Below, piece by piece: positions 34,014 through 44,300 of a DNA stretch of 47,831 bases (the first letter of the stretch is position 1; each line of letters starts with the position of its first letter). The DNA comes from Bradyrhizobium hipponense (GTDB lineage: Bacteria > Pseudomonadota > Alphaproteobacteria > Rhizobiales > Xanthobacteraceae), in contig NZ_VSTH01000073.1 in the NCBI RefSeq assembly GCF_008123965.1, forward strand, positions 1-47,831, given 5' to 3'. A program made the position numbers and the translations under genes. Below the pieces are notes generated by a model that was not told the DNA's origin, did not search any database, and saw nothing but the letters and a program-made list of their open reading frames with translations.

Positions 34014-37000
34014 ACGATCGTCCGGCTTCGTTTACTGCCTTAATGGAGCGCCCGGCGCTTCCGGTCCCGTCACAGCTCCGCTGGCAACCGCTGCGGCTCG
34101 GGCTGGTGGAGATGTTCCACTACGACAGCGAAGAATTCTGGTTCCGCGACGGACACCTGTTGCTACGTGGTAATAACGGCACCGGCAAATCGAAGGTGCT
34201 GTCACTGACGCTTCCGTTTCTGCTCGATGCGCAACTCAAGTCTTCCCGCGTCGAGCCGGACGGCGACAGCGGCAAGAAGATGTCCTGGAACTTGCTGATG
34301 AACAGCTACGACCGACGAACCGGCTATGCCTGGCTCGAGTTCGGCCGTCGCGGCGACGATGGCACGCTGCACTACCTCACGCTCGGCGCAGGGCTCTCCG
34401 CCGTCGCGGCGCGGCCACAGGTTGATAGCTGGTTCTTCATCCTAGACGATGCGGACAACGCGCCGCGCATCAATCATGACCTCTGGCTGATGAGCGAGCA
34501 ACGGGTGGTCCTGACGCGTGAGCGGCTGCGCGATGCACTCGCTGGCCGTGGCCAGATGTTCGACACCGCTGCCAGCTATCGCCGCGCGGTCGATGAACGC
34601 CTATTCCACCTGGGCGCCAGGCGCTACGACGCGCTGATGGATACGCTGATCCAGCTGCGCCAGCCGCAACTGTCGAAGAAGCCCGATGAAGCGGCGCTGT
34701 CCAACGCGCTCACCGAGGCCCTGCCGCCGCTAGCGCCGGAATTGCTCGGCGATGTCGCCGAAGCGCTCGGCCAGCTGGAAGACGATCGCCGTCAGCTTGA
34801 GGACTATCGGGCGCTGGCAAAGGCCGTGGGTCGCTTCGATCAGCGCTATCGTATCTATGCGGGAACGCAGAGCCGGCGACAGGCACGCACGCTGCGTCAG
34901 GCGCAGACGGAATTCGACAATGCGAGCCGTTCACGCGGCGAAGCGCAGGGGCGACTTGAGACGGCCCAGACCGATGAAGCAAATGCGCATCTCGCCCGAG
35001 ACGCGGCCGAAGTCGCACTCAAACGCGAACGAACCCGGCTTGAAACCCTGCAATCGGGCGCCGGGATGGAAGATGCGAACCGCCTCGAAACCGCGGAGAG
35101 CGATGCAGCCGCCCGCAAGCGGGCATTCGGAATCGCAGCCGATGCGGTCGCCGGGGCGCGGCGACGATTGGACCGTAGTATCGAGGAAAAGGAACAGGCC
35201 ACGCTGCGCGTGGCGGCGGCCGAACGTCAGATCGCCAACCTGCGCCGGAAATGTATCCCCGATGCCGAGGCCGCGGGGGTTGCGAGCCTCCATGCGGAGC
35301 ATCCGTTCGCCGCGCTGGACACTGCTACCCTTGGCGAGTTGACGCCGGCCGCTTTCGAAAGCGCTCGCTCCGGGCTTCGCGCTCTGGTCTCCGACCGGCG
35401 CGACCAGATCGCGACGCTACGCCGGCGCGATGCGGAGGTGGCTGCCGCTGAAGCCCTGCATGCGCACCGCCAGACGAGGCACGATGAAGCGCGGGAAGCT
35501 GCCGAAGCCGCAGCGGAACGGCGCGAGCACGCCGATACCGATGTGGAGCGCGAAGGGCAGGCCTTGGTTCAGTCCTGGCAGAACTGCTTTGGCGGTTTGA
35601 AGCAGTTGCGGATCGGCCCGGATGACGGATTCGACGCGCTTGCAGTCCTGGCCGAATGGGTCATCGCAATGGACGGCGACAATCCGGCGCGGCAGCGCTT
35701 GCAGGTCGCGCAACAGCAGGCCAGCGAGCGTTTGGCGGCCAAGCGCGTGTCGCTGGAGGGCCAGCAGCAAGCCCTGGAGGCCGAGCGCACGGCGCTCGAC
35801 GACGAACGCCTTCGCCTCGAAGGTGGCGTCGATACCATGCCACCGCAGCCTCATACTCGCGCGGACAATGTTCGGAACAGCCGCGACGGCGCCCCGCTCT
35901 GGCAATTGGTGGATTTTCGCGCGGCGCTCACCATTTCGCAACGAGCCGGCCTCGAAGCTGCACTCGAAGCCACTGGCCTGCTCGATGCCTGGCTCTCGCC
36001 CGATGGCCGTTTACAGTCCGGCGATGGCGATGTTCCGCTGTTCGATACGCAGATGATGGCGCGTCCATCCCAATCGTCGTCGCTCGCCAACTGGTTGCAG
36101 GCCGACGTGCCGCCCGACAGCATGGTCCCCGCAACCGTCGTCGAGCAACTGTTGTCCGGCATCGTCTGTGCCGACGATGATCCCGTCGATTGCGAAACCT
36201 GGATCGCAGCAGACGGCCGCTTCAGGCTCGGTGCGCTCGCCGGTTCCTGGAGCAAACCGGAAGCCGTTTATATTGGCTATGCGGCCCGCGCCGCCGCCCG
36301 CGCGCGGCGGTTGTCCGAGATTTCCGCTCGGCTGATGCAGCTGGCTGATGCACTTGCAGCCGTGCAAGAGGGAGCCGATCAACTCGGCAAGGATCAGGAT
36401 CAGGCAGCTGAAGAATGGCGGATGGCTCCGTCGGACGAACCCCTGCGCAAATCCCATCTGGCGGCGGCTGCCGCTGCACGCGAAGCGGATACCGCCCGCC
36501 AGCGGTGGGCCGAAGCCACCGTGCAGCGCGATGCGAGTGAGCTGGATTTGCAGGCGGCGCGGCAGCGGCGCGTTGCCGACGCCACCGACCTGCGCCTGCC
36601 TGCATCGCCGGCCGACCTTACGGGCATCGAGACGGCCCTCAGCAGCTATCAGAATGCCCAGATCGACCTGACGCAGACGATCCAGGAGGCGCGCCTGGCC
36701 TTGCCCAACCTTAAAAAGGAACGTCTGCGCGAAAGCGAGGCACATGACGATCTGACGGCGCAGGAAGAACGCTGCGCGGTGGCCCGGATCGAGGCCGAAG
36801 AGGCGTCCACTAGGTTCGAGGTGCTGCGCGAGACGATCGGCGCAAAGGTCGAGGAATTGCGGCAGCAACTGGTCAAAGCCCGTGATGCCGTCGATGCCAG
36901 CGAGACGGGCCTTGGTCGGGCACGCGAAAGTCTGAACAAATCCGGTCAGGCGCGCGCGGTCGCGCAGGAACAAGCCAACAATGCGAACTCGCAGTTCGAA

Positions 37001-38188
37001 CGATGCAGCGACGCGCGCGCCGAAGCCATTTCGAAGTTCCAGCAGTTCGCGAGCACCGGCCTCCTCGCCGCGGCGCTTCCGCAGCTTGAAGTGCCCGATA
37101 TGATCGCTGTCTGGACGATCGATCCTGCCCTCACCCTCGCGCGCCGCGCCGAACAGGCGCTGTCTTCGCTGGACGACAAGGAAGAGACCTGGACGCGCGT
37201 GCAAAAGGAAATCAGCCAGGAATTGACGGAGCTGCAAACGACTCTCGGCGCGCTCGGTCACCGCGCGCAGTCCGAGCACAACGACTGGGGATTGATCGCC
37301 CACATCATTTACCAGAACAGGCCCGAACGCCCGGATCGTCTCGCCGCGCGGCTGGTCGAGGAGATCGCCCAGCGCAGCGAGTTGCTCACGGCGCAAGAAC
37401 GAACCGTGCTGGAGAACCATCTACAGGCCGAAATCGCATCCGAGGTGCAGCGACTGCTGCAGGCGGCGGAGAACCGGCGCGACGCCATCAACAAGGAACT
37501 GTATAGCCGTCCGACATCAACCGGTGTCCGCTACCGACTGTTATGGCAGCCGTTGGGCGAAGAAGAAGGCGCTCCGGTCGGCCTCGATGCGGCGCGAAAA
37601 CGCTTGCTCAATACCAGCGCAGATCTGTGGTCGGCCGAAGATCGGCGCGTGGTGGGCGCCATGCTGCAGCAACGCATTGCCTTGGAGCGGGAACGCACCG
37701 TTTCAGGCGCCGGGACCGAGTCGGGAGGCGCCCTGATCGACCAACTGACGCGCGCGCTGGACTATCGCCGCTGGCACCGCTTTCGCGTCGAGCGCTGGCA
37801 AGACGGGCACTGGCGCAAGCTTTCGGGCCCGGCCTCCAGCGGCGAACGTGCGCTCGGCCTTACGGTGCCGCTGTTCGCCGCGATCGCCAGTTTCTACAGC
37901 CAGGGCAGCTACAAGCTGGCACCACGGCTCATGCTGCTTGATGAAGCATTCGCCGGCATTGATGACGCCGCGCGCGCCCACTGTATGGGGCTGATCCGCG
38001 AGTTCGACCTTGACTTCGTGATTACGAGCGAGCGCGAATGGGCCTGTTATGCCGAGTTGCCCTGCGTCGCCATCTGTCAATTGCAACGGCGCGAAGGGAT
38101 CGACGCGGTGTTCGTTTCGCGCTGGACCTGGGATGGCCGTGCCAAGACGCGCGAAAGCGACCCCGATCGCAGATTTGCGTCGACATGA
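34010..38188 (+). CDS. jetC: Wadjet JetC (MukB-like SMC ATPase, TIGR02680 type)
   Basis: A 1392-residue SMC-like ATPase. Walker A is GNNGTGKS at 54-61; residues about 270-1130 are dominated by charged heptads forming two long coiled-coil arms, interrupted near 600-800 by a globular hinge-like region; the C-terminal head has the signature ASSGERALGLTVPLF and Walker B LMLLDEAFAGIDD. As the motor of the Wadjet complex it would extrude DNA loops and test plasmid size. The overlaps with jetB and jetD are both four bases. No frameshift is seen across 4.2 kb, which suggests that sequence quality here is good. Confidence 0.92.
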   Translation: MNDRPASFTALMERPALPVPSQLRWQPLRLGLVEMFHYDSEEFWFRDGHLLLRGNNGTGKSKVLSLTLPFLLDAQLKSSRVEPDGDSGKKMSWNLLMNSYDRRTGYAWLEFGRRGDDGTLHYLTLGAGLSAVAARPQVDSWFFILDDADNAPRINHDLWLMSEQRVVLTRERLRDALAGRGQMFDTAASYRRAVDERLFHLGARRYDALMDTLIQLRQPQLSKKPDEAALSNALTEALPPLAPELLGDVAEALGQLEDDRRQLEDYRALAKAVGRFDQRYRIYAGTQSRRQARTLRQAQTEFDNASRSRGEAQGRLETAQTDEANAHLARDAAEVALKRERTRLETLQSGAGMEDANRLETAESDAAARKRAFGIAADAVAGARRRLDRSIEEKEQATLRVAAAERQIANLRRKCIPDAEAAGVASLHAEHPFAALDTATLGELTPAAFESARSGLRALVSDRRDQIATLRRRDAEVAAAEALHAHRQTRHDEAREAAEAAAERREHADTDVEREGQALVQSWQNCFGGLKQLRIGPDDGFDALAVLAEWVIAMDGDNPARQRLQVAQQQASERLAAKRVSLEGQQQALEAERTALDDERLRLEGGVDTMPPQPHTRADNVRNSRDGAPLWQLVDFRAALTISQRAGLEAALEATGLLDAWLSPDGRLQSGDGDVPLFDTQMMARPSQSSSLANWLQADVPPDSMVPATVVEQLLSGIVCADDDPVDCETWIAADGRFRLGALAGSWSKPEAVYIGYAARAAARARRLSEISARLMQLADALAAVQEGADQLGKDQDQAAEEWRMAPSDEPLRKSHLAAAAAAREADTARQRWAEATVQRDASELDLQAARQRRVADATDLRLPASPADLTGIETALSSYQNAQIDLTQTIQEARLALPNLKKERLRESEAHDDLTAQEERCAVARIEAEEASTRFEVLRETIGAKVEELRQQLVKARDAVDASETGLGRARESLNKSGQARAVAQEQANNANSQFERCSDARAEAISKFQQFASTGLLAAALPQLEVPDMIAVWTIDPALTLARRAEQALSSLDDKEETWTRVQKEISQELTELQTTLGALGHRAQSEHNDWGLIAHIIYQNRPERPDRLAARLVEEIAQRSELLTAQERTVLENHLQAEIASEVQRLLQAAENRRDAINKELYSRPTSTGVRYRLLWQPLGEEEGAPVGLDAARKRLLNTSADLWSAEDRRVVGAMLQQRIALERERTVSGAGTESGGALIDQLTRALDYRRWHRFRVERWQDGHWRKLSGPASSGERALGLTVPLFAAIASFYSQGSYKLAPRLMLLDEAFAGIDDAARAHCMGLIREFDLDFVITSEREWACYAELPCVAICQLQRREGIDAVFVSRWTWDGRAKTRESDPDRRFAST

Positions 38189-39471
38189 GTTCGGCGATCG
38201 ATCCACGGCTGCAACGCCTGCTCGGCGGCGATCGCTTTGCCTCGCTGCGCAAGCGCCTGCGCCAGCGGTTCGAGCGGGCACCGCTGGATACCGCGATCGA
38301 AGGCTTCCGCATCGGCCAACTCTCCGTGGATGAACACGCTGCACTGGCGTCCTTGCTGGGTCGCCCGAGCCGCTACGTGAATTCCCTACAGGTTGATGTT
38401 GGCTTCATCGACACCGCGTTCAGAAATGCCGGCGTCGCCGTTTCGCTGCGTGATGCACTCGAGCAACTCGATGGCCCGATCGCGCATCTCGCCACGAGGC
38501 GTTTGGCAATACAAACGATGTGGTCCGATGTGCTGGAGAGCTGCACGCACAACTCATTGATCGAATTGCTCAGAACGTCCGCGGGCATGGGATTGCTCAA
38601 GCGGCTCGCGCGGCAGAGCCCAACTGCGGCACTCCAGATCTGCCGCCGCGTCGAAGCCACATTGGAGCGTCTGCCCGCGATCGGCATAACGCGTTCGCAA
38701 TTGGCCGCCGATGCGCTGGGCGATCCCCATGGGCTTGACAGCGGCCAACCGGCGGCCACGTTGGTCTTAACGATCTGGCGTCAGTCGACGACGCGGTCCG
38801 ATGGCTGTGGTGCTGGCATTACTGTGGATGAGAAGGATGAAGATAACGACCTGGAGCAGGCCGGTGTGGAAAGCCACCGCGACGTCTGGGCGAAAGCAGG
38901 AGTGCTTGTTAACGAGTTGGCACGTCCGGTGTTATTTCTAAACCTGCCCATACGTAGCGCCGAGCACCACGGTTGGTCACTAGGAGAGCCGACCTATGCT
39001 TCGCTTCGTTCGCTTTTGCGCGCTCCGTTGTCCTGGGACGTGTCCGGTCGCAAGGTTTACGTTTGCGAAAATCCTAATCTTGTCGCCATCGCTGCGGATC
39101 ACTGGGGCGCCGGCTGCGCACCGCTCGTCTGCACGGACGGCATGCCCGCTGCCGCGCAGCGATGCCTATTATCGCAACTGGCCAAAGCACGAGCGCAGCT
39201 TTGCTATCACGGCGATTTCGATTGGCCAGGCGTAAGAATCGGCAACCACGTGATGCGCGAGCACGGCGCGCAATCGTGGCGCTTTAATGCAAGCGACTAT
39301 GAGGTCGCCGCCGAAGGCGTATCAGTTATGGGACAGCCCCTAACAGGAAAGGCTGTCCGCGCGATGTGGGACGACGCGTTGATGGCTGCGATGCAGCGCC
39401 ATTGTCTGTCGATTGCTGAAGAAGGCCTTGCGGCTTCACTGTTGAAAGACCTGGGCCCGCACGGCAACTAG
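38185..39471 (+). CDS. jetD: Wadjet JetD (Toprim nuclease, TIGR02679 / DUF2399 type)
   Basis: A 428-residue protein with a C-terminal Toprim-like domain: VYVCENPNLVAIAA (acidic Glu), then CYHGDFDWPGVRIGN with the D-x-D pair expected to bind metal. JetD is the topoisomerase VI-like nuclease that cleaves DNA once the SMC complex has stalled on a small circle. The start at 38185 was taken from the ATGA overlap with the jetC stop; a longer in-frame start at 38038 would lie deep inside jetC. It is the last gene before a tRNA-Arg fragment 30 bases downstream, so it marks the right edge of the island. Confidence 0.88.
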   Translation: MSSAIDPRLQRLLGGDRFASLRKRLRQRFERAPLDTAIEGFRIGQLSVDEHAALASLLGRPSRYVNSLQVDVGFIDTAFRNAGVAVSLRDALEQLDGPIAHLATRRLAIQTMWSDVLESCTHNSLIELLRTSAGMGLLKRLARQSPTAALQICRRVEATLERLPAIGITRSQLAADALGDPHGLDSGQPAATLVLTIWRQSTTRSDGCGAGITVDEKDEDNDLEQAGVESHRDVWAKAGVLVNELARPVLFLNLPIRSAEHHGWSLGEPTYASLRSLLRAPLSWDVSGRKVYVCENPNLVAIAADHWGAGCAPLVCTDGMPAAAQRCLLSQLAKARAQLCYHGDFDWPGVRIGNHVMREHGAQSWRFNASDYEVAAEGVSVMGQPLTGKAVRAMWDDALMAAMQRHCLSIAEEGLAASLLKDLGPHGN

Positions 39472-39501
39472 TTCGTGGATTTATTCAGAACGGTGGAAAT
39501 T

Positions 39502-39546
39502 TGGCGCACCCGGAATGATTCGAACGTCCGACCCTCAGATTCGTAG
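39502..39546 (-). other. 3' half of a tRNA-Arg gene, probable relic attachment site
   Basis: On the minus strand, 45 bases read CTACGAATCTGAG through TTCGAATC to CCGGGTGCGCCA: an anticodon loop with anticodon ACG (Arg), the 3' anticodon stem, variable loop, T-arm, acceptor strand CGGGTGC, G73 and CCA. No 5' half exists next to it. Fragments that begin at the anticodon loop are typical crossover sites of tyrosine integrases. It lies exactly between jetD and the chromosomal genes. The T-stem has mismatches, as expected of a drifted copy. Confidence 0.65.
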
Positions 39547-39942
39547 TTTAAGTGAGGCCTGTAGACCGAACGTTGCTGACGGGCCAAGTGAGCGCGGGAG
39601 CGGCAGGCTTGCCAACAGCGCTTCGGTCCGTCCGATTTGCACTCTACAGCGTGCAGGAGTTAGCCGCGGCATCAAAGAGCCTGCGGTGCCCGGAAGAATT
39701 CGACCGGCGGTCGCGACACCCACAGAGGGCCACGCCAACCGATCCGGATGCCTGAAAAAGCTCAGCACCCCGCGAGTGTCGCTCCGAAGGGAATCGAACT
39801 CCGCCCTTCATTGCAAATGACTGATTTTAGAACATTGCGAATGCTGTTTTAGAACCCTAACTCGTTTGCCATTACCGTGGTAGCTATGCGGTAGCTAGCG
39901 ATCGTCGGCCCAGGCGACCAATGAGTTAAGTTAATGATTTGT
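39547..39942. other. 396-bp junction without a supported gene
   Basis: No convincing ORF is seen. A stretch near 39780-39815 (minus strand) contains GGAGTTCGATTCC, which looks like a T-arm, but the stem does not pair, so I do not call a tRNA. A short duplicated GGTAGCTA-type sequence (GTGGTAGCTATGCGGTAGCTAGCG) is at 39878-39901. It is probably debris of past integration events. Confidence 0.4.
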
Positions 39943-40019
39943 TGGTACAGTTGGGTGGGCTCGAACCACCGACCTCCTGTTCCACAGACAGGCGCTCTAA
40001 CCAACTGAGCTACAACTGC
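39943..40019 (-). tRNA. tRNA-His (GTG)
   Basis: A full cloverleaf on the minus strand, including encoded CCA. The acceptor strands are GCAGTTG and CAACTGT, the D-arm has AGCTCAGTTGGTTAGAGC, the anticodon arm is CCTGT-CTGTGGA-ACAGG with anticodon GTG, and the T-arm is GGTGG-TTCGAGC-CCACC. The discriminator is A73 opposite a G1-U72 pair, and there is no encoded G at position -1. Most bacteria use G-1/C73 for histidine; this variant is known in many Alphaproteobacteria with an unusual HisRS. Confidence 0.95.
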
Positions 40020-40164
40020 ATCCTTGCGAGCCGCCTCGGGAAGCGGCTTGAACGGGCCGAGAACCAAGGGGGCTGGACGGGGCGGAAACTAGGTGCAACG
40101 GCCGTTTTTGGCAAGGCCGCTGGACCCCCAAATCGACCCTTCGAGCAGCGTTATTTCCAAAGCA

Positions 40165-40190
40165 AAACCCGGGCCTCACGGCCCGGGTTT
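40165..40190 (-). terminator. Intrinsic terminator after the phasin gene
   Basis: AAACCCGGGCC and GGCCCGGGTTT form an 11-bp perfect stem with a four-base loop; on the minus strand it is followed by TTTTG. It lies 26 bases past the phasin stop. Confidence 0.85.
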
Positions 40191-40215
40191 CTTAATCAAT
40201 TCAACGCCGCTTCGC

Positions 40216-40650
40216 TTAAGCCGCGGGCGGGTAGAACTTCGAGGCAGAGGCCTTGATCGGCTCGGCGGTCGCATTGGCAACCCGCTGGCCGATCTCGACG
40301 AGCTCCTTGGCCTGGGCCTGGAGGGTCTCGAGCTGCTTGCGGGTGTGGCCGGTCCACAGCTCCAGCGCTTCGGACGGCGACTTGAGGCTGAACAGCTCCT
40401 GGGCGAAGTCCAGCTGGGCCGTGGTGTTGGCCTTCATGAACTCCACCAGCTTGGCGGTGTACTCGCTCGCGCCCTTGCTGGCGGTGGTGAATACGGCCTC
40501 GACGGTGCCGTTGTGGGTTTCGGCAGCGTCCTTGAACTTGGCGTAGCTCTCGCGGGCCTGCGAAACGCCCTTTTCGGCGAACGCACGCATCTGCTCGGGG
40601 ACCTCGAACGGAATGATCGAGGCAGAAAACGGATCAGTCGCACCTGTCAT
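40216..40650 (-). CDS. Phasin family protein
   Basis: A 144-residue, almost wholly helical protein with the phasin signature: IPFEVPEQMRAFAEKGVSQ, then SREYTAKLVEFMKAN-like text (SEYTAKLVEFMKANTTAQLD), FAQELFSLKSPSEALELW, and a final ELVEIGQRVA. Phasins coat polyhydroxyalkanoate granules and influence their size and number. The start at 40650 has GAGGGA six bases upstream. It is a single-gene unit with its own terminator and is part of the conserved chromosome, not the island. Confidence 0.92.
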   Translation of the reverse strand: MTGATDPFSASIIPFEVPEQMRAFAEKGVSQARESYAKFKDAAETHNGTVEAVFTTASKGASEYTAKLVEFMKANTTAQLDFAQELFSLKSPSEALELWTGHTRKQLETLQAQAKELVEIGQRVANATAEPIKASASKFYPPAA

Positions 40651-41304
40651 GGTTGTCCCTCACGATAATGAAAAACGGAGTGAGCCTTCTGGCGCGCCCG
40701 CCGGGCCGATCGGGGCCATAGTTTGGCGGGTACGGAGACTGGAAACACGAAACAAACAAGATGGCTCGCCCAGCGACGCCACCATCTCTGCCTAATATGT
40801 CAACATTGTGCACCGCAATGTGATCGAAGGGCGTCTGCGAAAATTTAATCTCGGACAGGATGAAGTTCCTAGGGAGGGGAACCCGAGGTTGAGGGTGTGC
40901 AACATGTGAACCCATGATGGCGGTCCGCTCCCTGTTCCGCTTGCGGGAGAGGGCTGGGGAGAGGGTGCGTCCGCAGCGGGACAATCCCGGTGGGGAGAGA
41001 GCCCTCACCCGCCGCGCTCTTCGAGCGCGTCGACCTCTCCCGCAAGCGGGAGAGGTGACCGTCCGCGGCCCAACCGGTTCAAGCCAAAATCATCCAGCTC
41101 TGGTGCTTGCCCCCGCGAATCCTGCGGATGCGACCGGGGTGCCGCTTGCGGGTTCGGCAGCATTAAGGTTATCGCGGCTTTAGGCCTTTGCTTCTAGACC
41201 GGGGCCGTGGACCTGCCCGTGCCCGCGGGCGATACTAACCCTTTCTTAAGGCTGTCATTCCCGGCGGCCGCCCAGGTGATGCAGCGAGACTTGAAGCCGG
41301 TTGG
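40651..41304. other. Intergenic region upstream of phasin and the PAS kinase
   Basis: 654 bp with no supported gene. It holds the promoters of the divergent phasin and histidine kinase genes and a large palindromic repeat at 40937-41049. Small ORFs here follow the repeat and look like chance frames. Confidence 0.5.
40937..41049. repeat. Large palindromic repeat element
   Basis: The arms CCGCTTGCGGGAGAGG (40937-40952) and its exact complement (41034-41049) enclose a GC-rich core with GGGAGAGGGTG-type purine runs and an inner hairpin CGCGCTC-TTC-GAGCGCG. Elements with CTCTCCCGC/GCGGGAGAG arms are scattered in Bradyrhizobium and related genomes. No coding role is seen. Confidence 0.75.
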
Positions 41305-44300
41305 ATGACTAGTTCGGATTTCCAGGTGCGAGGCGTGGGCGATCCGCGGCTGGCCGTGCACGCGACCTCGGCGCTGCCCGCCTGGCTCTGGTCGATCGAC
41401 GGCACGCGCGTGCTCTGGGCCAATCCGGTCGGCGCAAAGTTCTTTGGCGCGGCTCATGCCGCAGCGCTGGCGCAAAAGCCCTTCGGACCGGCGGACGTGC
41501 ATCGCCGCCAGATTGTCCGCCTCGCGCGTCAGCTGGCGGCGAGCGGCACCGTTCGGCTCGAACGGCTGCGCGGCTTTGGCGCCCGGCTCGGCGGCCTGAT
41601 GACCTGCGCCTGCGCGCGGCTCGAATTTGCCGACGGCCACCACGGCGTGCTGGTCACCGCGATGGATCCGGCCGGCCGAACCATGCCGCTGGTCGAGCGC
41701 CTGCACCGGCTGGTCGAGGGCGCGGCGGTGCCGATGGCGGCGTTCGCGCCCGACGGCCTGTTCGCCGGCGCAAGCGAAGCTGCCCGCCCGCTGCTCGGCT
41801 TTCGCGATCTCGTCGAGGCCGGCCTCGAACAGGCGCGCCGCGATGCGCTTGCTCAAGGCCGCGCCCTGATCCCGATCGGCATCGGCCAGATGGTGCTGCA
41901 ACGGGTCGGCGTAGGCGCCGATACCGGTCTCGTCGCGCTGATCGAGCCCGCCCCTGCTGTGCAGGCCGCGCGCGAGGCTGCGGCTGAGGCGGCAGATGAG
42001 AGCGTGCAGGCCGCGCCATCGCAAGACGTCGCAATGCCCGCCGCTTCACCTGCGCCGCCGGACGATGAACAGCCCGCGCCGCCAAACGAAATGCCGTTCG
42101 GTATCGCGCTGTTCGATGCGTTCGCCGAGCCGGCCGACGCGCCGGCGCCGACCGAGACGATCGCTGAAGCACCCGCGGCGCCCGCAAGCGACGCTGCGCC
42201 GGACCTCGCGCCGATCCAACAAGCCGTCCAAAAGACTGTTCAAGAGCCTGTCCAAGAAACGATCGAAGACACGATCGATGCCGCGCCCAAAACTCCGGTT
42301 GAAAACTTAGCCGAAGCCATCGTGCCGCCCCAAGCTGCGCCGAATACAGCTGGCATGGTCGAGCCGCCGTCGGGCCATGCGGAGCCGTCCGCGCCGCGTC
42401 AGCATCCGCTGCGCTTCCTGTGGCAGATGGATGCGGAGGGCCGCTTTGTGCTTCTCTCGGGCGAGTTCATCGGCTTGATCGGCACGCGTACGGCGGCCGG
42501 CTTCGGCCGCCCCTGGCGCGAGATCGCCGAGGAATTCGCGCTCGATCCGGAGGGGCGCGTGGCAGCGGCGCTGGCCAGCCACGACACCTGGGCCGGCATC
42601 ACCGTGAACTGGCCGGCCGATGGCGGCGAGCACCTGCCGGTCGAGCTCGCAGGACTTCCCGTCTATGACGGGATGCGCAACTTTGCAGGCTTCAAGGGCT
42701 TTGGCGTCTGCCGCGATCTCGATTGCCTCAACCGGCTCGATGCGCTGCGGCGCTTTGAGCGGCTCACCAAGCCGGAGGTGCCACAGAGCCTGTCCGCGGA
42801 TGTGATCGAGCCAGATCCGGAGCGGGAGGCGCCGCCTCCACCGAGCGAGCCGCCCGCACCTGAGCCTGAAGCTGAACTGCCCGAACCCGTCACCGAAGCG
42901 AATTCACACCCAACCGGTCTGGAAACATCCGTGGAAACGCCTCCCAATGTCGTGCCGTTCCGAGCGCCCGGCGATACGAGATCGCCGACGCTGACGCCAG
43001 TCGAGAACAGTGCGTTCAACGAGCTCGCGCGGCAATTGTCCGAGCGCCTCGAACGCGAGCGAGAGACGGTCACAACGGAAACGATCGAGCCGCTGGCAAC
43101 GGCGATTGCGTCCGAACCGTCGATGCCGGAGCCGGAAGCGCCGCAACGGCCGGCCGAATGGCTGAGCGAACCCACCCCGCCCGCACGCGGCCACAGCACG
43201 CGCGACCGCGCGCTGCTCGACCTGTTGCCGACGGGCATCCTGATCTACCGGCTCGACCGCCTGCTCTACGCCAACCCCGCCTTCCTCGCCCGCATGGGCT
43301 ATGCCGATTTGAGCGCGCTGGAGGATGCCGGCGGGCTCGATGCGCTCTACGTCGAACCCGGCGTCTCCGCGGCCAGCAGCACGTCGCAAGCAGGCACACC
43401 GGTGACGATCAGCGCGGCGGTGGCGAACGGCGAAGCGCCGCTCGCGACCACCGAGGCGCATCTGCACACGATCGACTGGGACGGCGCGAGCGCACATGCG
43501 CTGATCTGCGCGCTGCCGCAGGCTGCGCCAATCGTCGCCGAGCCCGCCATCGCCGAGCCGCTTGCGACGACCCCCGTCGATCCCGAGCCGGAGCTCGAGC
43601 CCGGCGAGGCCGAGGCAGAAGATCTCGCCGCGATCCTCGACACCACGGCCGAAGGCATCGTCATGTTCGATGCCGAAGGCAACATCCACGCCTGCAACCG
43701 CAGCGCCGAGGCGCTGTTCGGCCATGACGGCGAAGCCTTGCTGCAGAAGAACCTGCTGACGCTGTTTGCGCCCGAGAGCCAGCAGATCGTCATCGACTAT
43801 CTCGACAGCCTGAAGAACCAGGACATATCGAGCCTGCTCGATCATGGCCGCGAGGTGCTGGGACGCGAGAAGAACGGCGGCGTCATTCCGCTGGCGATGA
43901 TCATGGGCCGCACCCGGCCCGACGGCCCCAACTTCTTCGCGGTGTTCCGCGACCTGTCGCAGAGCAAGCAGGGCGAGAGCGAGCTGACGCGGGCCCGCCA
44001 TCTCGTCGACGGCGCGGCCAACGCCAAGGCCGACATGCTGGCGCGGATCAGCCACGAGATCCGCACGCCGCTCAACGCCATCATCGGTTTTGCCGAGGTG
44101 ATGATCTCCGAGCGCTTCGGCAGCCTCGGCAACGAGCGCTACGGCGAATACATGAAGGACATCCGCGCCTCCGGCGAGCGCGTGATCACCATCATCGACG
44201 ACCTGCTCGAGCTGTCGCGGATCGAGACCGGCAAGCTCGACCTCAACTTCGCCAACCTCAACCTCAACGATCTCGTCGAAGCCTGCGTCGTGGTGATGCA

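Noticed and set aside
1..39546. CRISPR array or cas genes in the island
   Set aside because: No regularly spaced direct repeats or Cas motifs were seen; the HD domain at 1968 is joined to an Hsp90-like ATPase, not to a Cas3 helicase.
39770..39815. Possible second tRNA 3' fragment with GTTCGATTC
   Set aside because: The T-stem does not pair and no acceptor strand or CCA can be assigned, unlike the tRNA-Arg fragment at 39502.
40800..40825. TTGTGCACCGCAATG as a PhaR-type site upstream of the phasin gene
   Set aside because: The symmetry is poor, and I cannot support a specific regulator from one copy.
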